DNA from: JANXAZ01 sp964504655
GTDB lineage: Bacteria; Pseudomonadota; Alphaproteobacteria; Geminicoccales; Geminicoccaceae
Length of the DNA: 43,864 bases
Reading direction: 5' to 3'
Assembly (NCBI GenBank): GCA_964504655.1
Contig: CAZDFD010000032.1
Span: forward strand, 1 to 43,864
Under the pieces are notes generated by a model. That model was not told the origin of the DNA. It did not search any database and saw only the letters and a program-made list of their open reading frames with translations. The translations under genes were made by a program, and so were the position numbers. Positions 23,673-32,320 of this stretch are shown here, one piece after another (positions within the stretch are counted from its first letter, which is position 1; every line of letters begins with the position of its first letter).

Positions 23673-24680
23673 TCAGTTGGTCGCCCGCTCGAAGGTGGTG
23701 CGGTAGGCGAACAGGCCGGCCGAGCCGCCGGTGTGCAGGAACACCACGTTCGAGCCCTGGGCGAAGAAGCCCCTACGCACGAGGTCGATCAGCCCGGCCG
23801 CACCCTTGCCGGTGTAGACCGGGTCGAGGAGGATCCCCTCGTGGCGGGCGAACAGCTGCACCGCCTCGACCATGGCCGGGGTCGGGATCCCGTAGCCCTC
23901 GCCCACATAATCGCAGTTCGCGACCACGCGCGCCCGCTCGACCCCGCCCGCGACCCCGAGCCGCTCGGCGACCCGGCAGGCGAGGGCGTGGACGTTGGCC
24001 TCCTGCCGCTCCTTGGGCGCGCGCACGCCGATCCCGAGCACCGGGATGCCGGCGTGCATCGCCTCGAGCCCGGCCACGAGCCCGGCCTGGGTCCCGGCCG
24101 AGCCCGTGGCGTGCACGAGATGGTCGACCTTGAGCCCGATCTCGTTCGCCTGGGCGACGAGCTCGAGCGCGCAGGCTGCGTAGCCGAGGGCTCCCACCTC
24201 GTTCGAGCCGCCGCCCGGGATCACATAGGCCCGGCCGCCGCCCCGGCGGATCTCCTCGGCCACGGGCTCGAGCGCCGCGTTCATGTCGGAGCCGCCGGGC
24301 AGCTCGCGGAGCTCGGCGCCGAACAGCCGGTCGAGCAGCACGTTGCCGTTCTTGAGATAGTCCGGATCGTCGGTCTGCACCCGGTGCTCGAGCAGGATCA
24401 CGCACCGGAGCCCGAGCCGCGCCGCCGCGGCGGCGGTCTGCCGGCCGTGATTGGTCTGCACCGCACCCTGGGTCAGGAGGGTGTCGGCGCCCCGCGCGAG
24501 CGCCTCGCCGGCCAGGAACTCGAGCTTGCGGGTCTTGTTGCCGCCGGTGCCGAGCCCGGTGCAGTCGTCGCGCTTGATCCAGAGATTGGGCCCGCCGAGC
24601 GCCCGCGACAGGCTCGGCATCGGCTCGAGCGGGGTCGGCAGATGGGCGAGCTTGACGCGCGGGAAGCGGGCGAGGTGCAT
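23673..24680 (-). CDS. dcyD: D-cysteine desulfhydrase / ACC deaminase-family PLP enzyme
   Basis: A 335-residue fold-type II PLP enzyme. The PLP lysine lies in TGGNKTRKLEFL, preceded by LWIKRDDCTGLG. TQGAVQTNHGRQTAAAA follows, then VIPGGGSNEVGALGY and the phosphate-binding ATGSAGTQAGL. The C terminus contains DPVYTGKGAAGL and FLHTGG. D-cysteine desulfhydrase (pyruvate, sulfide and ammonia from D-cysteine) is the usual annotation; ACC deaminase and L-cysteate sulfo-lyase are close relatives, so the substrate is uncertain. The ATG at 24680 starts directly at the conserved FPRVKLAHLPTPLEP region. It is followed at short distance by a racemase gene in the same direction. Confidence 0.85.
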   Translation of the reverse strand: MHLARFPRVKLAHLPTPLEPMPSLSRALGGPNLWIKRDDCTGLGTGGNKTRKLEFLAGEALARGADTLLTQGAVQTNHGRQTAAAAARLGLRCVILLEHRVQTDDPDYLKNGNVLLDRLFGAELRELPGGSDMNAALEPVAEEIRRGGGRAYVIPGGGSNEVGALGYAACALELVAQANEIGLKVDHLVHATGSAGTQAGLVAGLEAMHAGIPVLGIGVRAPKERQEANVHALACRVAERLGVAGGVERARVVANCDYVGEGYGIPTPAMVEAVQLFARHEGILLDPVYTGKGAAGLIDLVRRGFFAQGSNVVFLHTGGSAGLFAYRTTFERATN

Positions 24681-24714
24681 GGGCGGGCTCTCCGGAACCT
24701 GCTCGGGTGGGGGC

Positions 24715-25458
24715 TCAGCGGGCGGCGCGCGGGCCGGCCGGGGGCAGGGGCCGCGTGCGGCGGGCATAGGCGACGGTGGCACGGGCCAGCGCCCGGCTGC
24801 TGTCGACCAGGGGCACGGCGAGGTCGGCGGCGGCGAGCACGAGCGGGACCTCGGTGCAGCCGGCGATCACGAGGCCGGCGCCCGCCTCGACCAGCTCGCG
24901 GGCGAGGCCGGCCATAGCGGCGCGGACCGGGGCGTCCTGCTCGCCCGCCTTGATCCGGTAGAGGAGGTCCATGAAGCGCGCCTGGCCCGCCTCCTCGAGC
25001 ACCACGGGCGTCCGGCCGACCGCCTCGAGGGCGCGCTCGTAGAGCCGCGCCTCGCGGCAGCCGCCGGCCGCGAGCACGCCGCAGCGGGTGCCCGGCGGCA
25101 CGAGCCCCTCGACCACCGCCACGGTCTCCTCGAGGATCGAGACGAACGGGATCCCGACCGCGGCCCGGATCGCCTCCTCGAAGGCGTGCGCGGTGTTGCA
25201 GGCCATCACCAGGAAGTCGGCGCCGGCGGTCTCCAGGCGGCGCGCCATGGCGGCGAGCGCGGGGGCCGGCGAGGGGCCGGTGCCGGCGACCGCCTCGTTG
25301 CGGTTCGGCACCTTGGGGTTGCAGTCGATCAGGATGTGCAGATGCTCCTGGTCGCTGCGCGCGCCGCTCGCCTCGAGCACCTTGGCCACGAGGTCGAGGG
25401 TGGCGGCCGGGCCCATGCCGCCCAGGACGCCGACCACGAGCTCCCTGGGCCCGCTCAC
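24715..25458 (-). CDS. Aspartate/glutamate racemase family protein
   Basis: A 247-residue PLP-independent racemase-family protein. The opening VVGVLGGMGPAATLDLVAKV is diagnostic. The two catalytic cysteines are in MACNTAH (first half) and AGCTEV (second half), so racemase activity is plausible. The GTG start at 25458 overlaps the TrpF-like stop by 4 bp, and the desulfhydrase gene lies downstream, giving a three-gene minus-strand set that may deal with D-amino acids. Aspartate or glutamate cannot be told apart from sequence by eye. Confidence 0.87.
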   Translation of the reverse strand: MSGPRELVVGVLGGMGPAATLDLVAKVLEASGARSDQEHLHILIDCNPKVPNRNEAVAGTGPSPAPALAAMARRLETAGADFLVMACNTAHAFEEAIRAAVGIPFVSILEETVAVVEGLVPPGTRCGVLAAGGCREARLYERALEAVGRTPVVLEEAGQARFMDLLYRIKAGEQDAPVRAAMAGLARELVEAGAGLVIAGCTEVPLVLAAADLAVPLVDSSRALARATVAYARRTRPLPPAGPRAAR

Positions 25459-26108
25459 GCCGCCGCCACCGCCGCCATGAACGCGCCGAGCCGGGCCGGA
25501 TCGAGCCGGCCCTCGACCCGCACCCCGCTGCACACGTCGACCGCGTAGGGCCGCACGGTGCGGATCGCCTCGGCGACGTTGCCGGCCACGAGCCCGCCCG
25601 CGAGCAGCACCGGCACCGGCACCGCCTCGACGATCGCCCGCGCGATCCCCCAGTCGTGGGTGCGGCCGGTGCCGCCGAGCTCGGGGACCGGGGCGGAGGG
25701 GCGGCCGCTGTCGAGCAGGAGCCCGTCGACCCCGGGGGCGAGTGCGCGGGCGAGCTCGAGCGCGCTCCGGTCCTCGACGTGGATCACCTGGACGAGCTTC
25801 AGGGCGGGCAGGAGCCGGCGCAGCGCGCGATGCTCCTCGGCCGCGAGATGGTCGACGATCTGGAGCGTGCCGACCCCGGCCGCGGTGGCGGCCTCGGCGA
25901 GTGCGGCGGCCGAGCGGGCGGCGCTCAGGAGGAAGCTCGCCACCGCCGGCGGGGCGGCCCGGGCGAGCCGGGCGATGCGGGCCTCCGGGATCGGACCCGG
26001 CCCGCTCGGCATCGGGCCCACGAGGCCGATCGCATCGGCCCCGGCCGCGACCGCCCGGCGCAGCTCGGCCTCGTCGGCGATGCAGCAGATCTTGACCCGC
26101 GTCCGCAC
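25455..26108 (-). CDS. TrpF-like (phosphoribosylanthranilate isomerase-like) protein, KICCI subtype
   Basis: A 217-residue TIM-barrel protein of the PRAI family. It keeps the N-terminal catalytic Cys, but in KICCI where TrpF normally has KICG. Other blocks are AIGLVGPMPSGPGPI, VQIVD, LKLVQVIHV, LLLDSGRP, GGTGRTHDWG, PVLLAGGL-x-x-GN and a terminal DVCSGVR. The phosphate-binding end of the barrel (AGGL and SGVR) is intact. I recall a distinct branch with the same GPMPSGPGPI and HDW blocks that is annotated automatically as PRAI. Its position with a racemase and not with trp genes argues against tryptophan synthesis. The start is the GTG at 26108. Divergent from upp across 96 bp. Confidence 0.78.
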   Translation of the reverse strand: MRTRVKICCIADEAELRRAVAAGADAIGLVGPMPSGPGPIPEARIARLARAAPPAVASFLLSAARSAAALAEAATAAGVGTLQIVDHLAAEEHRALRRLLPALKLVQVIHVEDRSALELARALAPGVDGLLLDSGRPSAPVPELGGTGRTHDWGIARAIVEAVPVPVLLAGGLVAGNVAEAIRTVRPYAVDVCSGVRVEGRLDPARLGAFMAAVAAA

Positions 26109-26204
26109 CCCTACCCCGCGACCGCCGGTGCGGTTGCCAGCCCGGACGCGCTCTTCTATCGCTCGCCAAGGGCCGTGTCGCCAGGATTCGGCGGGAGGAA
26201 CGTC

Positions 26205-26834
26205 GTGCGGCAGCTCGTCCTGGTCGACCATCCCCTGGTCCAGCACAAGCTCGCGCTGTTGCGCATGAAGCAGACGCCGGTGGCCGAGTTCCGCAGGCTC
26301 GTGCGCGAGATCGCGCATCTGCTCGCCTACGAGATCACCCGCGACCTGCCGCTCGCGACCGTGCCGATCGAGACCCCGCTGATGGCTACCGAAGCCCGGA
26401 TGCTGGCCGGCAAGAAGGTCTGCATCGTGTCGATCCTGCGCGCCGGCAACGGACTGCTCGAGGGCATGCTCGAGCTGATCCCCTCCGCGCGCGTCGGCCA
26501 TATCGGCCTGTGGCGCGACCCGGCCACGCTGCGGCCGGTCGAGTACTACTACAAGATGCCGGCCGACATCGCCGAGCGGCCGGTGATCGTGGTCGACCCG
26601 ATGCTGGCGACCGCCAATTCGGCGGTGCGCGCGGTCGAGCGGCTCAAGGCCGATGGCGCCCGCGACATCAAGTTCGCCTGTCTGATCGCGGCCCCGGAGG
26701 GCGTGGCGCGGATGGCCGAGGCGCATCCCGACGTGCCGATCTTCACCGGCGCCGTCGACGAGCGGCTGAACGACCACGGCTACATCCTGCCCGGGCTGGG
26801 CGATGCCGGCGACCGGCTGTTCGGGACCCGCTGA
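26205..26834 (+). CDS. upp: Uracil phosphoribosyltransferase
   Basis: A 209-residue enzyme of the pyrimidine salvage pathway, converting uracil and PRPP to UMP. The length is exactly typical. Motifs: VDHPLVQHKLALLRMKQT at the N terminus, VSILRAGNGLLEGML, the PRPP loop VVDPMLATANSA, the FTGAVDERLND strand and a terminal YILPGLGDAGDRLFGT. The GTG at 26205 has an excellent GGGAGGAA site; no ATG lies nearby in frame. It stands alone on the plus strand, divergent from the TrpF-like gene. Confidence 0.96.
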   Translation: MRQLVLVDHPLVQHKLALLRMKQTPVAEFRRLVREIAHLLAYEITRDLPLATVPIETPLMATEARMLAGKKVCIVSILRAGNGLLEGMLELIPSARVGHIGLWRDPATLRPVEYYYKMPADIAERPVIVVDPMLATANSAVRAVERLKADGARDIKFACLIAAPEGVARMAEAHPDVPIFTGAVDERLNDHGYILPGLGDAGDRLFGTR

Positions 26835-26871
26835 CCCGATGGCGTTAACCGAGCGGTAGGGTTTGCGGGCT

Positions 26872-28230
26872 ATGAGCGAGGTCGAGCCCTCGGCGAGCCA
26901 GCCCCGGGCGAAGGTCCGTGCCGTGCTGCCCTGTCGGATCGTGACGAGCCAGCCCGAGCTCTATGGCGGCCTCGCGGCGCTGATCGCCGGCTGGGGCCTG
27001 CCCTGCCGCGTGGTCGACGGCGCCCGGGCGCTGGCCGAGGCCGCGGGCGAGCCCGGCCTCGACCTCCTGGCGCTCGACGGCGAGGAGGGGCGGGCGGGCC
27101 TCCGCCAGGTGCTGGCCCGCCGGCACGCGGCGGGTGGCGCGGTGGCGGCCCTGGTCCGCCGGGGCCGGCCGCGCAGCGTCTCCTTGGCACTGGCACTCGG
27201 CTGCGACGACGGCATCGCCTTTCCGCTCGCCGAGGACGAGCTGCGGCTGCGGCTCGAGGCCCTGGCCGGCCATGCGCTCCTGGTGCGCGAGCTGCGTCTG
27301 CGCGAGCAGGTGTGCGAGCGCTGGCGCGAGCCGGGGCGGGCCTCGCCCTTGGCCGGCGGGTCGGCCGAGCCGGGCGACGTGCTCCTGGTCGGGCCGCCCT
27401 CGCCCGTGCAGGTCGAGCTGGCCGACGCGCTGCCGCTCCGGCGGGTGGTGTTCGTGCGGACGCCGCGCACCGCGGCGGCGCGGATCGCCGAGGATCCGCC
27501 GCTCCTCGTGGTGCTCGCCGCGTCCGGCGACCCGGAGCGCGACCGGCCGGCGGTCGACGAGCTCGTGGCGGCGGCGCGGCGGGCCTCCGTCACCTGCCTG
27601 CTCGCCGCCCCGGCCGAGGCGGTGTCGGTGCTGCGGGCCCTGCAGCTGGGCTTCGCCGATCGGGTCGCGGCCGACGATTCGCCCGAGGAGCTGCGCCTGC
27701 GGTTGGCCTTCTGGCTGCGCCGGGTGCAGGTCCGGCGCGGGCTCCTGGCGCAGCGTCGGGGGGCCCTGGGCGGGCCCGCGGTCGATCCGGCGACCGGGCT
27801 CTGGGGCCGGGCCATGCTGCTCGACTATCTGAACCGGCGCGAAGCCTATCCGGGCGGCCGCGAGCGGGCCTGCGTGGTGCTGCGCCTGGGCGGGCTCGGG
27901 GCGCTCGCCGAGCGGTCCGGCCATCTGGCGGCCGAGCGGCTGGTGGCGGCGTGCGGGGCGCGGCTCGGCGATCGGGTGCGCGCCGAGGACTTGGCGGCGC
28001 ATCTGGGCGAGGGCGTGTTCTGCGTGGTCCTGCCGCCGACCCCGGCGAGCGAGCCCGAGGCGCTCGCGGCCCGGCTCGCCCGCGAGCTGGCGCTGCCGAT
28101 CCCCGACGGTGGTGGCGAGCTCCTCGAGGTGGCGGCGGTGTGCGGCCGGCTGGCCCGGCCGGCCGATGCGCCGCGCACCCTCGAGCGCTGCGTGCGCGAC
28201 AGCGCCCTGCCGCTCCGCCGCGCCGCCTGA
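26872..28230 (+). CDS. PleD-like protein with degenerate receiver and GGDEF domains
   Basis: A 452-residue protein laid out like PleD: two receiver-like modules followed by a diguanylate-cyclase-like domain. The first module (about 15-140) has LDLLALDG at the place of the phospho-acceptor strand. The second (about 155-290) has LLVVLAASG with no acceptor Asp. The C-terminal domain begins DPATGLWGRAMLLDYL, but the active-site loop reads GEGVF where GGDEF is expected (HLGEGVFCVVL), so cyclase activity is probably lost. It may instead bind GTP or c-di-GMP, or act as a scaffold. The ATG at 26872 is 37 bp after upp. A TTAACC element precedes it near 26845. Confidence 0.72.
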   Translation: MSEVEPSASQPRAKVRAVLPCRIVTSQPELYGGLAALIAGWGLPCRVVDGARALAEAAGEPGLDLLALDGEEGRAGLRQVLARRHAAGGAVAALVRRGRPRSVSLALALGCDDGIAFPLAEDELRLRLEALAGHALLVRELRLREQVCERWREPGRASPLAGGSAEPGDVLLVGPPSPVQVELADALPLRRVVFVRTPRTAAARIAEDPPLLVVLAASGDPERDRPAVDELVAAARRASVTCLLAAPAEAVSVLRALQLGFADRVAADDSPEELRLRLAFWLRRVQVRRGLLAQRRGALGGPAVDPATGLWGRAMLLDYLNRREAYPGGRERACVVLRLGGLGALAERSGHLAAERLVAACGARLGDRVRAEDLAAHLGEGVFCVVLPPTPASEPEALAARLARELALPIPDGGGELLEVAAVCGRLARPADAPRTLERCVRDSALPLRRAA

Positions 28231-28232
28231 GG

Positions 28233-28260
28233 CGGGCCGGCCCGTCCGCGAGCCGGCCCG
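28233..28260. terminator. Hairpin between convergent genes
   Basis: A perfect 9-bp stem (28233-28241 with 28252-28260) and a 10-nt loop in the 53 bp between the PleD-like gene and phaB, which converge here. Suitable for bidirectional termination. No T-run, as often in very GC-rich genomes. Confidence 0.45.
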
Positions 28261-28283
28261 GGCTCACTCAGGCCCCGGCTCGC

Positions 28284-29042
28284 TCAGGCCATGTACATGC
28301 CGCCGTTGGCGGAGATCGTCGAGCCCGTGATGAAGCCGGCCTCCTCGCTCGCGAGGAACGCCACGCAGCGGCCGATCTCCTCGGCGGTGCCGAGCCGGCC
28401 GACCGGGATCAAGGGCACGATCCGCTCGGCCACCACCTTGGGGTCGACGGCCTTGACCATGTCGGTGTCGATGTAGCCCGGGCAGATCGCGTTGACGGTG
28501 ATGCCGAGCTTGGCGCCCTCGAGCGCGAGCGCCTTGGTGAAGCCGAGGTCGCCGGCCTTGGCGGCCGAGTAGTTGACCTGGCCGAACTGGCCTTTTTGGC
28601 CGTTGACCGAGGAGATGTTGACGATCCGCCCGAACTTGCGGTCGCGCATCCCGGCCCAGACCGGCTGCGTCATGTTGAACAGGCCGTCGAGGTTGGTGCG
28701 GATCACCGCGTCCCACATCTCGCGGGTCATGCGGTGGAACGGCGCGTCGCGGGTGATGCCGGCATTGTTCACGAGCACCGCGATCGGGCCGACCTCGGCC
28801 TCGACCTGGCGCACCCCGGCGACACAGGCATCGTAGTCGGCGACGCTCCAGCGGTAGACGGCGATCCCGGTCTCGGCGCGGAAGCGCGCGGCCGCCTCCT
28901 CGTTGCCGGCGTAGGTGGCGACCACCCGGTGGCCGGCGGCCTTGAGTGCCATCGAGATGGCGGCCCCGATGCCGCGCGTGCCGCCGGTGACCAGCGCCAC
29001 CCGCCCCGTGCCCTCGTCTGCCCCCGTGCCCTCGTGTGCCAT
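28284..29042 (-). CDS. phaB: Acetoacetyl-CoA reductase
   Basis: A 252-residue short-chain dehydrogenase that reduces acetoacetyl-CoA to (R)-3-hydroxybutyryl-CoA with NADPH for polyhydroxyalkanoate synthesis. It has the nucleotide loop TGGTRGIG, the NNAG motif, and catalytic S145, Y158 and K162 in NISSVNGQKGQFGQVNYSAAK, where NGQKGQFGQ is typical of PhaB. GGMYMA closes the protein. The ATG at 29042 has GGGGAGGAA upstream. The first 14 residues contain a direct repeat, EGTGADEGTG, so the N terminus is slightly extended. It follows phaA by 73 bp on the same strand. Confidence 0.95.
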   Translation of the reverse strand: MAHEGTGADEGTGRVALVTGGTRGIGAAISMALKAAGHRVVATYAGNEEAAARFRAETGIAVYRWSVADYDACVAGVRQVEAEVGPIAVLVNNAGITRDAPFHRMTREMWDAVIRTNLDGLFNMTQPVWAGMRDRKFGRIVNISSVNGQKGQFGQVNYSAAKAGDLGFTKALALEGAKLGITVNAICPGYIDTDMVKAVDPKVVAERIVPLIPVGRLGTAEEIGRCVAFLASEEAGFITGSTISANGGMYMA

Positions 29043-29115
29043 TGTCGTTCCTCCCCGATCGAGTGACCGTCGAGACGGCCGCCCGGCCGGCGCTGCCGGC
29101 GCGGGCGGGCCGGGT

Positions 29116-30291
<1,176 letters not shown>

Positions 30292-30513
30292 GGGACGTGC
30301 TCCGGGCAGGGGTTGGGGCGGCGGCGACCTTCTAGTCGCCCGGCCGGCGGCCGCGCAATGCCGCGCGGCTGCGACGTTTCGCGGGGCCGGCCGGGCCGCC
30401 GCCGCCCTCCGATACGGCGGTGCCGGCGGGACGAGGGGCGTTCACGGTTTCTCAAGGAATGTGGGGCAGAGTCGCCGGCGATGGGGCCTTCTCTCGCTGG
30501 GAGTGTTCGGGTC

Positions 30514-30678
30514 ATGTCCTTCCTCAAGCGGTTCCTTCAGGACGAGCGCGGTGCCACGGCCATCGAGTACGGCCTGATCGCGGCGCTCATCTCGGTGGCG
30601 ATCATCGCGGCCCTGACCAGCCTCGAGGACGCGCTCACCGGCACCTTCAACTCGATCACCACCGCTCTCGGCGGCTGA
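30514..30678 (+). CDS. flp: Flp-type prepilin
   Basis: A 54-residue type IVb pilin precursor. The leader MSFLKRFLQDERG ends at the conserved Gly, followed by ATAIEYGLIAALISVAIIAAL, the hydrophobic assembly helix with Glu at +5 and Tyr at +6 of the mature pilin, as in Flp. Processing by the prepilin peptidase gene downstream is expected. The mature pilin is about 41 residues. A 19-bp perfect inverted repeat lies 33 bp after the stop, before the rest of the operon. The ATG at 30514 has GGGAG somewhat far upstream. Confidence 0.95.
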   Translation: MSFLKRFLQDERGATAIEYGLIAALISVAIIAALTSLEDALTGTFNSITTALGG

Positions 30679-30711
30679 TCGCGCGGCTCTGCCGGCCGGC
30701 GGGTGCTGCCG

Positions 30712-30750
30712 GACCGGACCGGCCGCGGCCAGGCCGCGGCCGGTCCGGTC
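30712..30750 (+). terminator. Perfect 19-bp inverted repeat after flp (attenuator or mRNA stabiliser)
   Basis: 30712-30730 is the exact reverse complement of 30732-30750, with a single A at 30731 between them. The RNA would fold into an unusually stable stem of about 18 bp with a 3-nt loop. No T-run follows. Its place between the major pilin gene and the assembly genes fits partial termination or 3'-end protection, so that pilin is made in excess over machinery. Confidence 0.65.
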
Positions 30751-30925
30751 GCCCGGGAGCCCCGCCCGTCCGGCCGGGCCGGAGCCTTAACCAAGAGTCC
30801 GGGCCGGCCCTCCGGCGGGTCCGCGGCTCGACCGTGACCGCCGCCCGGCCCCACGGCCGGTCGGGGCCTCGACCTCGGATCCCGGTCGGCCCGCGCGGCG
30901 GGCCCGGGGAGCAGGGTGGGAAGCC

Positions 30926-31462
30926 GTGCAGCTCGATCCCGCGACCGTCGTGCCGATCGCCCTCCTGGCGGTGCTCGCCCGGATCGCCTGGACCGACGTC
31001 CGGGCGCGCCGGATCGGGAACGCGGCCGTCCTGGCGGTGCTCGCCCTGGCCCTCCTCCGCCTCCTGCTCGATCGCTCGGCCGGCCCCTGGCACGCCCACG
31101 CGATGGCGGCGCTCCTGGTGCTGGGTCCGGGCCTGCTCGCCTGGCGCGCCGGCCTTCTGGGCGGCGGCGACGTCAAGCTGGCGGCGGCCTTGGCGCTGCT
31201 CGTGGGCGCCGACGCGCTGCCGCGGCTCCTCCTCCTGACCGCCCTCTGCGGCGGCGCGCTCGCCCTCCTCCAGCTGCTCGGCCGGCACGCCGGCTGGCTC
31301 GTGGCGTTCGGCCTCGGCCGGCTCCTGCCGGCCGGCCTCGCCGGGCGGCTGGCGGGCGTGCTGCCGGCGGCGCCGGGCGCTGCCCTGCCCACCGTGCCCT
31401 ACGGCGTCGCGCTCGGCCTAGCTGGCGCCGCCTGGGCGCTCCGCCAGCTCGCCACCGCCTAG
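30926..31462 (+). CDS. cpaA: Prepilin peptidase, CpaA/TadV type
   Basis: A 178-residue inner-membrane aspartic protease that removes the leader of Flp and the pseudopilins. The two catalytic Asp are visible in WTDVRARRIGN and in the GxGD-like LGGGDVKLAAAL. About five to six hydrophobic helices. The short form without the methyltransferase domain is normal for Tad systems. The start is a GTG at 30926. cpaB follows after 12 bp. Confidence 0.93.
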   Translation: MQLDPATVVPIALLAVLARIAWTDVRARRIGNAAVLAVLALALLRLLLDRSAGPWHAHAMAALLVLGPGLLAWRAGLLGGGDVKLAAALALLVGADALPRLLLLTALCGGALALLQLLGRHAGWLVAFGLGRLLPAGLAGRLAGVLPAAPGAALPTVPYGVALGLAGAAWALRQLATA

Positions 31463-31474
31463 GAGACCGCAGCC

Positions 31475-32320
31475 GTGCGTCGCGTCCTGGTCCCGATCGT
31501 AGCCCTCCTGATCGCGGGTGCCGCGGCGCTCTACGCCCGCACCTGGGTCGAGAGCCGCCAGGCGGCGCCGGCCGCGACCGCGGCGCCGGGCCCGGCGGTC
31601 GGCCGGATGGTGCTGGTCGCGGCCGTCGACCTGCCGGCCGGCAGCTTCCTGCAGCCGGGCTCGATCCGCTGGCAGGCCTGGCCCGACGTCGAGCTGCCGG
31701 CCTCCTACTTCGTCAAGGGCGCGCGCGGCGAGGACCAGGCGGTCGGCGCCGTGGTCCGCTACGCCCTGGCCAAGGGCCAGCCCTTGACCGACGGCGGGCT
31801 CGTCAAGCCGGGCGAGCGCGGCTTTTTGGCGGCGGTGCTGACGCCCGGCATGCGCGCCGTGTCGGTGCCGGTCGACGAGGCCTCGGCCAATGCCGGGCTG
31901 ATCTTCCCGGGCGACCGGGTCGACCTCGTGCTGTCCCAGTCCCTGACCGGCGAGGCGACCCCGGGCGGCCAGGCCCGGCGCGCCGCCGAGACCGTGCTCG
32001 AGGACGTGCGGGTGCTCGCCATGGGCCGCCGCCTGGTGGCCGCGGCCGGCGAGGAGAGTTCGATCCAGGCCCGCACCGTCACCCTCGAGGTGTCGCCGGC
32101 CGGCGCCGAGCGGGTGGCGCTCGTGACCGAGCTCGGCAAGCTCGCCCTGAGTCTGCGGAGCCTCGCCCGCGGCGAGGCCTCGGGGGCGGCCGCCGCCGAG
32201 CCGCGGGTGACCTGGGACAGCGACGTCAGCCGGGCGCTGGGTGGCGGGCCGGCGGGCAAGGTGTTGGTGCTGCGCGGCGGCCAGAAGGGCACGGCCGCGC
32301 CCGAGGGGGAGGGCCGGTGA
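31475..32320 (+). CDS. cpaB: Flp pilus assembly protein CpaB/RcpC
   Basis: A 281-residue protein with an N-terminal membrane anchor (VLVPIVALLIAGAAALYART). An SAF/AFP-like domain starts at VLVAAVDLPAGSFLQPGSI, and the conserved RAVSVPVDEASANAGLIFPGDRVDLVL block is characteristic of CpaB. A second region with RTVTLEVSPAGAERVALVTELGKLALSLRS completes the family pattern. It acts in the periplasm with the CpaC secretin. The start is a GTG at 31475; the stop overlaps the cpaC ATG by one base. Confidence 0.94.
   Translation: MRRVLVPIVALLIAGAAALYARTWVESRQAAPAATAAPGPAVGRMVLVAAVDLPAGSFLQPGSIRWQAWPDVELPASYFVKGARGEDQAVGAVVRYALAKGQPLTDGGLVKPGERGFLAAVLTPGMRAVSVPVDEASANAGLIFPGDRVDLVLSQSLTGEATPGGQARRAAETVLEDVRVLAMGRRLVAAAGEESSIQARTVTLEVSPAGAERVALVTELGKLALSLRSLARGEASGAAAAEPRVTWDSDVSRALGGGPAGKVLVLRGGQKGTAAPEGEGR

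Noticed and set aside
28990..29042. Direct repeat EGTGADEGTG at the PhaB N terminus
   Set aside because: Short, in frame and outside the catalytic fold; most likely replication slippage without functional meaning.
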